NCBI GenBank assembly: GCA_019359375.1 | Contig: JAHHHL010000019.1 | Coordinates: 1-64,000 of the forward strand | DNA: 64,000 nucleotides | Reading direction: 5' to 3' | From: Lyngbya sp. HA4199-MV5 | GTDB taxonomy: Bacteria > Cyanobacteriota > Cyanobacteriia > Leptolyngbyales > Leptolyngbyaceae | Shown here: positions 44,754 to 53,281 of the stretch, piece after piece | Layout: each line of letters begins with the position of its first letter | Numbering within the stretch: the stretch's first letter is position 1 | The notes under the pieces: model-generated | Seen by the model: only the letters and a program-made list of their open reading frames with translations | What the model was told of the DNA's origin: nothing | Database searches by the model: none | Position numbers and translations under genes: made by a program

Positions 44754-46634
44754 GTGGATGTCTATAATGAAGCCATTGAGCTGGGCGATCGGTCTCCAGC
44801 ACTCCCTGTGGCTAAGTGTATGGATGACTTATTGAAAGAATTTAACGACCTGGTGGATCAGGGCATGGATGGGTTGCTCGATCTTGTGAGAGTGATTGAA
44901 GGCAGAGCCGATCCCGAAACATTCTCAACGGATGTCAAACGCGCCTCTCGTATGGAGACGGACGATCGCCCCAGTAACGTTTCTACCGTGAGTAGACCGA
45001 CTCGCGACGATCGCGCTGCAACTGCCACCGCACGCGATATTGTGGATGCACCTTTGGAAACTCCAGTTTCGCTAAAAGGTGTGGGTGGTCTGTCAGAGGT
45101 GCTAAGAGACTTGCGGGAACTGGTAGAGTTACCGCTCAAGCGTCCCGATTTGCTCACGATGCTGGGGCTGGAACCGACATCTGGTGTCCTTCTAGTCGGT
45201 CCACCGGGCACAGGTAAGACGCTGACGGCTCGTGCGCTTGCCCAAGATCTGGACGTTAACTACATCGCGATCGTTGGTCCAGAGATTATGGGCAAATATT
45301 ACGGTGAAGCCGAAGGTCGTTTGCGAAGCCTGTTCCAAAAAGCGTCTCGCTCGGCACCCTGCATTGTGTTTATTGACGAGATTGATAGCCTTGCGCCCGA
45401 TCGCTCCCAGGTCGAAGGCGAGGTCGAGAAGCGTGTGGTCGCTCAATTACTCAGCTTGATGGATGGGTTTGCGAAAACGAAAGGTGTGATTGTGCTGGCT
45501 GCAACCAATCGCACCGACCATCTTGATCCCGCGCTGCGTCGTCCAGGTCGATTCGATCGCGAAGTGCAGTTTCGGGTGCCCGATCGCGCGGGACGGCTGG
45601 AAATTCTCAACATTATGACCAGAACGATGCCTCTAAGTGGAGTAGATCTGGGCGCGATCGCCGATCGCTCGGTGGGTATGGTCGGTGCTGACCTCAAAGC
45701 GCTCTGCCAGAAGGCTGCTTACACGGCGCTACGTCGGTTTGTGCCATCTTCAAACAGTCCCATCCCCGCGACAATGACCGTGACCCAGGCAGACTTTCTC
45801 CACGCAGCCAAACAAATTAAGCCTGCGGTGCTGCGATCGGTGGAGATTGAAACTCCTAATGTGGCATGGGATGCGATCGGTGGCTTAGATGACCTCAAGC
45901 AAACCTTGCAGGAAGCCGTCGAAGGTGCCCTCCTGTATCCTGAGCTGTATCACCATACTAAGGCTAAAGCACCACGGGGCATTCTGCTTTGGGGTCCTCC
46001 GGGTACGGGCAAAACCTTACTCGCCAAAGCCGTTGCGTCTCAAGCTCGTGCCAATTTCATCGCCGTTAATGGTCCTGAACTGCTGAGTAAATGGGTGGGC
46101 GCTTCGGAACAGGCAGTGCGAGAATTGTTTGCCAAGGCACGACAGGCAGCCCCCTGCGTTGTGTTTATTGATGAGCTGGATACGTTGGCACCCGCACGAG
46201 GAGGACACGGTGATACAGGCGTGAGCGATCGTGTGGTGGGTCAACTGCTCACAGAATTGGATGGCTTGCACGAATGCCCCAATGTTCTATTAGTAGGGGC
46301 AACCAATCGCCCAGAGGCACTTGATCTCGCCCTTCTTCGCTCTGGACGGCTCGATTTACAGCTCAAGGTTGATCTGCCTGATGAAGCCAGTCGCCTCGCT
46401 ATCTTGCAGGTGCATAATGGCGATCGTCCCCTTGCGGCAGTCGATCTAGCCTATTGGGCAACCCAAACGGAGGGTTGGAACGGGGCTGATTTAACCCTAC
46501 TCAGCAATCAGGCTGCCTTAGAAGCCATTCGTCGCTATCGCCGTCAGGGATTGAGTAACCCCGGTGCAATTCAGATTCTGGCGGATGACTTTACGGCTGC
46601 TTACGCTCGTCTCATTGAACAACGGCAATCATAA
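44754..46634 (+). CDS. two-domain AAA+ ATPase, CDC48/VAT-like
   Basis: A 626-residue protein with two AAA domains and a short, non-CDC48 N-terminal region (about 1-100). Domain 1 (about 105-345): Walker A GPPGTGKTLTARAL, Walker B CIVFIDEIDSLAPDRSQVEG, and the NRTDHLDPALRRPGRFDREV arginine-finger segment. Domain 2 (about 370-620): GPPGTGKTLLAKAV, VVFIDELDTLAPARGG, and NRPEALDLALLRSGRLDLQ. The usual CDC48 N-domain is missing. Such unfoldases remodel or extract proteins; the substrate is unknown. A TTG or GTG upstream of 44754 could extend it. Confidence 0.9.
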   Translation: MDVYNEAIELGDRSPALPVAKCMDDLLKEFNDLVDQGMDGLLDLVRVIEGRADPETFSTDVKRASRMETDDRPSNVSTVSRPTRDDRAATATARDIVDAPLETPVSLKGVGGLSEVLRDLRELVELPLKRPDLLTMLGLEPTSGVLLVGPPGTGKTLTARALAQDLDVNYIAIVGPEIMGKYYGEAEGRLRSLFQKASRSAPCIVFIDEIDSLAPDRSQVEGEVEKRVVAQLLSLMDGFAKTKGVIVLAATNRTDHLDPALRRPGRFDREVQFRVPDRAGRLEILNIMTRTMPLSGVDLGAIADRSVGMVGADLKALCQKAAYTALRRFVPSSNSPIPATMTVTQADFLHAAKQIKPAVLRSVEIETPNVAWDAIGGLDDLKQTLQEAVEGALLYPELYHHTKAKAPRGILLWGPPGTGKTLLAKAVASQARANFIAVNGPELLSKWVGASEQAVRELFAKARQAAPCVVFIDELDTLAPARGGHGDTGVSDRVVGQLLTELDGLHECPNVLLVGATNRPEALDLALLRSGRLDLQLKVDLPDEASRLAILQVHNGDRPLAAVDLAYWATQTEGWNGADLTLLSNQAALEAIRRYRRQGLSNPGAIQILADDFTAAYARLIEQRQS

Positions 46635-46704
46635 GTAGGGTTTTAGCACTCCCTGCACTGACGATTCGCGTCATATTGAGGGTAACCAGGCTTCGCTAGA
46701 GGAA

Positions 46705-48102
46705 ATGCTCATGCTGTGTGTTGAGGATTTAATGAATCTCGCGCCCTTTCAGCAGTTGCCCAAAGCGCGGCTGGAGTGGGTCTGCGATCGCGCCCAGGTG
46801 CTGACGCTCCAACCAGGTGAGGTGCTGGTGCATGAAGGCGATCCTCATAGGGGTTTGTTTCTCCTCGTCGAAGGTCAAATGAGCATTACTCGGCGCAGCG
46901 ACGGGATGGAAATTCCGATCGGGCAGCACAATCCACCTTCATTTTTTGGTGAAATTCCCATCCTGACGGGTGAACCTGTGCCAGTGACGATGCGGGCACT
47001 AAGAGGTTGCCGACTCTACGAAGTTGAAAGCGACGACTTTCGTACCCTGCTGCATGAGTGCCGTGACTTTGAGCAGATGGTCTTCCGCATTATGCAGCAG
47101 CGAGCGCGGGGACTGGAGTCGTTCATTCGGGGACGCGAAAAAATGGCGGCACTGGGAACACTGGCGGCTGGCTTAGCCCATGAATTGAACAATCCAGCCG
47201 CGGCTCTAGTCCGATCGTTCCGCGAAATGCCCGCTGCGGTGCTTGAACTGCAACGGATGAACCTCGTGTATGGACAGCGCCAAGTAGAAGAAGCCCATAC
47301 GCAGCAGTGGTTACAACTGCGCGACCAGGGATATGACGTAATTCTCAACGATCGCCTCGATCCGGCAACCCTGAGCGATCGAGAAGAGGCTCTACTGGAA
47401 TGGTTAGAAGACTACGAGGTCAAAGAGGCATGGAAACTGGCAGAACCCCTTGCCGAAGGTGGGATGGAGGTCGAAGCACTGGAACAGATCATCGAGCGCT
47501 GGCGGGACGATACCACCGAACTGCGCGAAATGGGTTTGCACTGGCTAGCACTGTCTTTTGAGGTGATGTCGATGCTGAAACACGGCTTGCGAGGAGCCGA
47601 ACGGATCGCGGAGCTTGTCAAAGCCATGAAGTCTTACTCCTACCTCGATCAGGGCGTGCAGCAACAAGTGAACCTGCACCAAGGGCTGGAAGATACCTTG
47701 CGATTGTTTGCTCACAAGCTCAAGCACGGCATTGAGGTGAAACGCCATTACGATCAGCAGATCCCTAACGTGCTTGCCTACGGGAGTGAGTTGAATCAGG
47801 TATGGACAAACCTGATCGATAACGCGATCGATGGGATGGACGGCAAAGGAACGCTGGACGTGATCACGCAGCAGATCGATCGGTGCGCTCGCATTGATAT
47901 TATTGACTCCGGCAGCGGCATTCCTGCTGAGATCCAAACGCGCATTTTTGAACCCTTTTTCACCACCAAAGCGGTTGGTAAAGGGTCGGGGTTAGGGCTA
48001 GAAACGGTGCGCCGTATTGTTGAAAACCGTCATCACGGCACGCTAACCTTTGAATCAAAACCAGGCAAAACGTCTTTTACCGTTTGTTTGCCCTTGCACT
48101 AG
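46705..48102 (+). CDS. histidine kinase with cyclic nucleotide-binding domain
   Basis: A 465-residue soluble kinase. Residues 10-130 form a cNMP-binding-fold domain (QPGEVLVHEGDPHRGLFLLV, PPSFFGEIPILTG, VTMRALRGCRLYEV). The dimerisation region holds LAAGLAHELNNPAAALVRSF with the phospho-His. A long helical insert (about 180-320) precedes a HATPase domain with NLIDNAIDGMDGKG, IDSGSGIP and GKGSGLGLETVRRI. This combination fits a cytosolic stress or second-messenger sensor. It follows the AAA gene by 70 bases. No response regulator is adjacent. Confidence 0.9.
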   Translation: MLMLCVEDLMNLAPFQQLPKARLEWVCDRAQVLTLQPGEVLVHEGDPHRGLFLLVEGQMSITRRSDGMEIPIGQHNPPSFFGEIPILTGEPVPVTMRALRGCRLYEVESDDFRTLLHECRDFEQMVFRIMQQRARGLESFIRGREKMAALGTLAAGLAHELNNPAAALVRSFREMPAAVLELQRMNLVYGQRQVEEAHTQQWLQLRDQGYDVILNDRLDPATLSDREEALLEWLEDYEVKEAWKLAEPLAEGGMEVEALEQIIERWRDDTTELREMGLHWLALSFEVMSMLKHGLRGAERIAELVKAMKSYSYLDQGVQQQVNLHQGLEDTLRLFAHKLKHGIEVKRHYDQQIPNVLAYGSELNQVWTNLIDNAIDGMDGKGTLDVITQQIDRCARIDIIDSGSGIPAEIQTRIFEPFFTTKAVGKGSGLGLETVRRIVENRHHGTLTFESKPGKTSFTVCLPLH

Positions 48103-48276
48103 CCACTTGTAGGGTGCATCTCCGGCTTTCGAGCCGTTGCTGAGCGCTTTGACGGGTTTTAGATAGCTCCTCAACGAATCGCATCATGGGCTAGAGGTTG
48201 CTGTCTGTAGAAACTTGGGCGCTAGCGATCACTTTTAGTACACTTTGCGGAATACTCAACCTATTGCCCCACAAGC

Positions 48277-49764
48277 TTGAAGCTGAAAGCATGCAGCGCA
48301 AGGGCTTGTCTTCTCGTGAGCCTCACTGCAATGGATCATCCTGATGCTGCCTACCAAAAAGCAACGGATATTCGTGCCCCGCATGGTATGGAGTGGAACA
48401 GACTCTTGCGCTGGCGGTGGCATCGAGCGATCGCCCTGCTCTTGTGCGATGTGGCAGCGCTAGCGATCGCGGGGCGGGTTGCGGCTCACCTCAACCAGTT
48501 TTATGCACCCCTGCCGCCGCCACTCATCCTGGGCACATGGGTGGGGTTGCCAGGATTGTTCTGGATTTTGATGACCGTTACCTTGCTGCTGTTCGCTCAA
48601 AGTGGTCTGTACAGCGCCTCTAGCCAATGGAAGAACTATGTGCGATCGGGCAAGCTGGTGAGTGCGGTCTATCTCTCGGCTCTTTTGCTGGGCTACTTTT
48701 ATGATCCCAAACTCGCGCCGCCGCGATCGCTTTTTATCACGGCTTGGGTCGGCAGCGTCGCGCTGGTCATTGGTTTTCGACTGCTGGCAAGTTTGGTGCT
48801 GAAACAAGTTGAACACGCCCAAACTCGCGTCTTTTTGCTAGCACGAGCAGAACGCCTTTCTGTGCTGGCACAGGTGCTGAAGCGGCGATCGCGCTACAGC
48901 GTGGTTGGGGCAGCGCTTGCCTCTACGACGAGCACGTCCGCAACGATTCAAGCCATTTTGAGTTCTGGCGCACAGGAAGTGTTTGCCGAAAATCTGCCGC
49001 AGACCGAACTGGCATCAGGCTTGTACTGGCAACTCCGTCGGGCTGGCATTACGCTCCGACTGATTCCCTCTAGCGTCGAACTGCTCCATCGCCGTGGTGT
49101 ACCCGAAGTCGTTGCGGGCATCCCCACCCTCCGCATGGAAGCCACCTTGCTGGGCGGTTGGGATTATCGGCTCAAGCGCTGGCTCGATTTTGTGGGTGCG
49201 CTGGTTGGGTTACTGCTGCTGTCACCGCTGTTTTTGGTCGTGGCGATCGCCATCAAACTCTCGTCTTCTGGTGCAGTGTTATTTTGCCAGGAGCGGATGG
49301 GGCTGCACGGTCGCGTTTTTCAGATGTGGAAATTTCGCACCATGATTCCGGATGCGGAAGCGTTGCAGGCAGGGCTAGAGCAGCACAATGAAGCCAGCGA
49401 TGGCGTGATGTTCAAAATTCGACGTGATCCTCGAATTACGGCGATCGGGCATTTTCTACGACGCACCAGCATTGACGAACTGCCCCAACTGTTCAATGTC
49501 TTACTGGGACAGATGAGTCTCGTTGGTCCCCGTCCCCTTCCCTTGCGCGATGTGGAACGGTTTGACCCCTGGCATCACACGCGCCATCAGGTCTTACCAG
49601 GCATTACAGGCTTGTGGCAAGTCTCCGGGCGATCGTCCCTGGATGCCTTCAATGATGCCGCTCGACTCGACCTTTACTACATCGATCACTGGTCGCTCAA
49701 TCTTGATTTAGAAATCTTGCTGGAAACCGTCAAAATCATCCTCTGCGGCAAAGGTGCTTACTAA
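48277..49764 (+). CDS. polyprenyl-phosphate sugar transferase (exopolysaccharide type)
   Basis: A 495-residue membrane glycosyl-1-phosphate transferase (ATG 48331 at residue 19 is an alternative start). Five N-terminal helices, a cytosolic Rossmann-like region (about 185-285) and a C-terminal catalytic core follow each other. The core carries KRWLDFVGALVGLLLLSPLF, FQMWKFRTMIPDAE, RRTSIDELPQLFNVLLGQMS and LVGPRPLPL. The family transfers a sugar phosphate to undecaprenyl phosphate, the first step of capsule or exopolysaccharide assembly. No other polysaccharide gene is in the window. Confidence 0.93.
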   Translation: MKLKACSARACLLVSLTAMDHPDAAYQKATDIRAPHGMEWNRLLRWRWHRAIALLLCDVAALAIAGRVAAHLNQFYAPLPPPLILGTWVGLPGLFWILMTVTLLLFAQSGLYSASSQWKNYVRSGKLVSAVYLSALLLGYFYDPKLAPPRSLFITAWVGSVALVIGFRLLASLVLKQVEHAQTRVFLLARAERLSVLAQVLKRRSRYSVVGAALASTTSTSATIQAILSSGAQEVFAENLPQTELASGLYWQLRRAGITLRLIPSSVELLHRRGVPEVVAGIPTLRMEATLLGGWDYRLKRWLDFVGALVGLLLLSPLFLVVAIAIKLSSSGAVLFCQERMGLHGRVFQMWKFRTMIPDAEALQAGLEQHNEASDGVMFKIRRDPRITAIGHFLRRTSIDELPQLFNVLLGQMSLVGPRPLPLRDVERFDPWHHTRHQVLPGITGLWQVSGRSSLDAFNDAARLDLYYIDHWSLNLDLEILLETVKIILCGKGAY

Positions 49765-49801
49765 GGATCGTGGATTAATTAACCTGAAGTATTTCCCTTC
49801 T

Positions 49802-49829
49802 GTAGGGACGTTCCATGGAACGTCCCTAC
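49802..49829. repeat. 28-bp palindromic repeat
   Basis: GTAGGGACGTTCCA and its exact reverse complement, 38 bases after the sugar transferase stop. Third good member of the family (others at 36936 and 43974). Confidence 0.9.
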
Positions 49830-49851
49830 TACTCTGACTCACTGACACATG

Positions 49852-49902
49852 AAAAAAAGGCACTGCCAGAGTAACCTTTCAGTTTCTACCAGCAATGCCT
49901 TT
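49852..49902 (-). terminator. terminator of tRNA-Leu(CAA)
   Basis: On the minus strand AAAGGCATTGCTGG pairs (with G-T pairs) with CTGGCAGTGCCTTT, followed by TTTTTTC, just past the tRNA 3' end. Confidence 0.7.
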
Positions 49903-49910
49903 AATGAAAA

Positions 49911-49992
49911 TGGGCGGAGCGAGACTCGAACTCGCAAGCCTTTCGGCGCCGCATTTTGAGTGCGGTGCGTCTACCAATTCCGCCATCCGCCC
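49911..49992 (-). tRNA. tRNA-Leu(CAA)
   Basis: A class II tRNA of 82 nt. The acceptor strands are GGGCGGA and TCCGCCC with discriminator A. The D-arm reads TGGCGGAATTGGTAGACGC, the anticodon loop CTCAAAA gives anticodon CAA, a variable arm GGCGCCGAAAGGCTTGCGA follows, and the T-arm is GAGTTCGAGTCTC. All stems pair. Its 5' side faces the CHAT-gene island, whose far end has a decayed copy of the 5' half. Confidence 0.95.
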
Positions 49993-50244
49993 GTAGCTTC
50001 AGCTTTATTATTGTACCTGATTGGGTAATTTTGGAGAAGCCCAAGAGTACAAACAAAATTGAGCTGCTAGTCTATGTATAAAAGACCTCAGTAGACTGGT
50101 ACGCTTGATCGCTATAGTTAAGGGTGAACCTTTCCCAGTCTTGATAGAGAGCGTTAGTGGTAGCCGAAAGATCACCACTCTACTAATACTTTAAGGTCGA
50201 CTCAAAGTTATATTAAAAGGAATTAAATTAAGCCTCCTTTTTGA

Positions 50245-52413
50245 ATGGACAATAATGACCCTGTTAGGATCTTGTTCTTAGCATCAGATCCAAGTGACGC
50301 TGCTCGACTACGATTAGGGCAAGAGCTACGGGATATACGCGAGAGATTGCAACTATCCAAGCATAGGCACAAGTTTGCCTTAGAGTCTCGCGAATGTGTT
50401 CGACCAGGAGATATCAGCCAAGCAATTTTTGACGTTGAGCCTCGGATTGTGCATTTTTCTGGACATGGCACTACTATTGGTGAGCTTTGTTTAGAAGATA
50501 TCTTTGGAAAAATTCAGCCTGTCCAGCCTAGTGCCCTAGCTGCCTTGTTTGAATTAGTAGCAGATCAAATAACTTGTGTAGTTTTGAATGCCTGCTACTC
50601 AGAGGTTCAAGCAAAGGCTATCGCCAAACATATTCCATTTGTTGTTGGTATGAACCAGGCGATTGGAGATAAAGCTGCAATCGCATTTGCTGTTGGGTTC
50701 TATAAAGCCTTGGGAGCAGAACGACAGTTTGAGGCTGCTTATAAGTTTGGATGCACAGAAATCCAGTTGCAAGGCATCTCAGAATACTCAACTCCAATTC
50801 TTCATAAAAAAAGTGCTTCTGAAGCTAACTCCAGTACAACCAAATGGGTACTTGTGTTAAGCGCCACTATTGATGAAGTTAACAAACCTTTAGCAGAGGC
50901 TATTGTTGCGCATCTACGCCAACTTTCAGGAGATACTTCAATAACACTACAAAAAATTGATTCGGGTAGCGTAAGGCTTATCTTAGAAGGATCTCAAAAT
51001 GGATTTGAGCAAATTAATGAGCTATTCAAAGTAGGTCATTTCACAGAGGTATTGGGTATTCCTATCCAAAATGTCCATAACATCAGAGAAAATACTCAAA
51101 TCACTCAGGTTCAACAACTTTCTGGTAGTGGCTATTCTTCTTATGTGGATTTTCAGCGTGGCACAGAGATACTTTATACTCATCTGCTAAGCCTTAGAAA
51201 GTTAGAGCATCCCGATCAATTGATTTCTCGTTTTCGTCACCTATTTATTGAAGGCAGAGATTACCCTGATCTTGAAATTTCAACTACATTAAATCACATC
51301 ATAAATTCACATTGGGCAGATTCGGAGTTCAACCTAATTCTTCACCGCTGCTGCTATATTCTTATGAACTATTGGTGGTCCTATTCAGCGCACGAGGCAG
51401 GCGTTAGTGAGTTAGTTAATTTATTTCAAGCTTCACCTTCGATTCCTACTATTTCCAGCACCACAGAGCGCCTGCGGGAACTAATTAAATCGTTCGCAAA
51501 CAGTGATCAATATCTCGAGTTAAAACATCGGGCAGCGCTAGCAGAAGAGGCTACAAGCATCGACAAAGAGAATAAGAGTCAACTAGTTAGAGATTTAATT
51601 CCTCGTTATCCTTATCTATACCCCTACTGCTTGGCAAACTGGGACAGTAGTGATTTAGGTCATCAAGTAATTGGTCAATTAAAAGATAGGAAGGAAAAGC
51701 AATTCGAGCAAGATTTGCATCAATACATGGTAAACCGACTGCGACTTTCAAATACCCCCTACCCTAGTTCTATTTCACCAAAGGTTGAAAATCCAACCTT
51801 ACTTAGTAATCAGCAGTTAGAGACCTCGCTTCGTAAGTTTGCAGGCAAGGCAGAAGGATCTAAAACTTACCAAGAACTTGCAAAGCGATGTGTTCAGCTT
51901 AGCTCCCAACAGGACTCTTATCAGACTATGAAACAACAGTTATATAATTACCTAGTAGCCTCGATTAGTTACTCTGACTCTCCTACATATGGTAAACACC
52001 ACTTCAACCAGTGGTTAAGGGAGCAATTGAATTCAACGTTACCGCAAAACAACGCATTGAGACCAAGCAGCTTCTTCTTGGTACAAACGTGTGCACGATT
52101 AATTGATTGTTTAGTCGCTAATCCTAGGCAGCACCCTAATAATCATGCTGTATTTGTAGACTTGATAACCAATCTGGGAGCAACATTCACCGTTGGTCTT
52201 TTGTTAAAAATTATCTTACTCTGTCAAGATTTAAAGTCTAATTTGATCGCTGTGAAGTCATACTTAGCTAAACGGCTTGCAATTATTCTCAAGCATTATG
52301 AAACGAGGGTTAGAGGTGATATCGAATGGTTTATCGAATCTCTCGAAAACTTAAATGTAGCTTTTACTGTCAATTTTGGCAGTATTGACTTCTCTCACTT
52401 GAAACTACTATAA
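50245..52413 (+). CDS. CHAT-protease conflict protein with helical C-terminal region
   Basis: A 722-residue protein in three parts. Residues 6-185 are a CHAT (caspase-like) domain: His74 in IVHFSGHGTTIGE and Cys117 in VVLNACYSEVQAK form the dyad. Residues about 200-275 form an alpha/beta segment (WVLVLSATIDEVNKPLAEAI, GSVRLILEGSQNGFEQINEL), which resembles the adaptor segments (TRADD-N-like) described in bacterial conflict proteins. Residues about 290-722 are all-helical (LLSLRKLEHPDQLISRFRHL, LHRCCYILMNYWW). There is no transmembrane helix. The gene is visibly AT-rich, without HIP1 octamers, and is bounded by tRNA-Leu and a tRNA fragment. Protease specificity and trigger are unknown. Confidence 0.75.
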   Translation: MDNNDPVRILFLASDPSDAARLRLGQELRDIRERLQLSKHRHKFALESRECVRPGDISQAIFDVEPRIVHFSGHGTTIGELCLEDIFGKIQPVQPSALAALFELVADQITCVVLNACYSEVQAKAIAKHIPFVVGMNQAIGDKAAIAFAVGFYKALGAERQFEAAYKFGCTEIQLQGISEYSTPILHKKSASEANSSTTKWVLVLSATIDEVNKPLAEAIVAHLRQLSGDTSITLQKIDSGSVRLILEGSQNGFEQINELFKVGHFTEVLGIPIQNVHNIRENTQITQVQQLSGSGYSSYVDFQRGTEILYTHLLSLRKLEHPDQLISRFRHLFIEGRDYPDLEISTTLNHIINSHWADSEFNLILHRCCYILMNYWWSYSAHEAGVSELVNLFQASPSIPTISSTTERLRELIKSFANSDQYLELKHRAALAEEATSIDKENKSQLVRDLIPRYPYLYPYCLANWDSSDLGHQVIGQLKDRKEKQFEQDLHQYMVNRLRLSNTPYPSSISPKVENPTLLSNQQLETSLRKFAGKAEGSKTYQELAKRCVQLSSQQDSYQTMKQQLYNYLVASISYSDSPTYGKHHFNQWLREQLNSTLPQNNALRPSSFFLVQTCARLIDCLVANPRQHPNNHAVFVDLITNLGATFTVGLLLKIILLCQDLKSNLIAVKSYLAKRLAIILKHYETRVRGDIEWFIESLENLNVAFTVNFGSIDFSHLKLL

Positions 52414-52834
52414 ATATTTCGGGCAGCTACTTTTGAGAAGTTAAAGAGTTTTTGTGTGAATATATTAATGACTAGGTTTAGCATTGCTGAGCTAGTACCT
52501 TAAGTGCTAATGACAAAGCGACCTTAGAAAAATGCCACAAACAAATAAACCTTGCGATGCTTTGATCTACAAATAGCGGGAAGCAAAGGCTTAGAGCCTT
52601 GATATGCTTAAGCACTAAGAGTCAGATACTTTGTTTTGAGTGCGGCATGTCTACCAACTTCGTCATATATTTGGATTCAGTTTCCTACTATAACGAATTG
52701 AATGACTTTAGAATCACGATCGCACTTCTAGCAGCAAACGCTGGATTCTGAATCGTTTGCTGCTAGGTCATTGCCCCACGAATCCTCGCCTTATACGTTG
52801 ATGACTTGATCAGGTAAGGTGTAGCGCCTGATTT
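52414..52834. other. AT-rich region, right side of the CHAT island
   Basis: No gene is visible. It contains the decayed tRNA copy at 52634-52666 and returns to normal composition (HIP1-type words) after about 52710. Confidence 0.4.
52634..52666 (-). repeat. decayed partial copy of tRNA-Leu(CAA), putative att site
   Basis: 33 bases match the intact tRNA (49954-49986) at 27 positions, in the same orientation, covering the anticodon loop, D-arm and the start of the acceptor strand. All six differences are transitions. This is what a displaced tRNA half after integration of a small element would look like. There is no integrase in between, so the origin is inferred. Confidence 0.65.
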
Positions 52835-53281
52835 CTACTTACCAAACGCGTCTTTAATGTTGTCAACCGCCCCCTCAACGGCGCGCTTTGTTTTGTCGAT
52901 CGCGTTTTGAGTCCGAGCAGAGTCTTTATCTGCTTTGCGCTCAATGCGAGCCGCGTCTTTCTTGGCTTTGCGTGCGATCGCGCTGTCGTTATCGGTTGCA
53001 CGATCGACCTTTGCCGCATTGGTCTTGGCAGTTTTCTTCAGCTTATCGGTGGTATCGCGCACGAATCCTTTGGTGCGTCCAGCATCTTTGCTTGCTTTGC
53101 CTTGCACTTCACTGCCTGCATCTGCCGCAGCAATCAGGTGCGTGTTGGGGCTAGCCAACGCGGCGGTGTTTGAGAAGAGAGCACCTTGCCATGCAAACGC
53201 GATCGCCGAAACACAGAGCAACGCCGTGGTGAGGAAACGTCCCAAAACAGTCAGATGCCCTGCAAAAAATTTCAGTTTCAT
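52835..53281 (-). CDS. exported Lys/Ala-rich helical protein
   Basis: From ATG 53281 the product is 148 residues: a signal peptide (about 1-37, LTTALLCVSAIAFAWQG), a short linker, and then a long amphipathic helix region (about 62-145) of Lys, Ala, Asp and Glu with repeated KxxKxxA/KDAxR patterns (ARKAKKDAARIERKADKDSA). The composition resembles apolipoprotein- or LEA-like stress proteins, but I cannot name a family. Six extra codons upstream are unlikely to be used. Confidence 0.65.
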   Translation of the reverse strand: MKLKFFAGHLTVLGRFLTTALLCVSAIAFAWQGALFSNTAALASPNTHLIAAADAGSEVQGKASKDAGRTKGFVRDTTDKLKKTAKTNAAKVDRATDNDSAIARKAKKDAARIERKADKDSARTQNAIDKTKRAVEGAVDNIKDAFGK

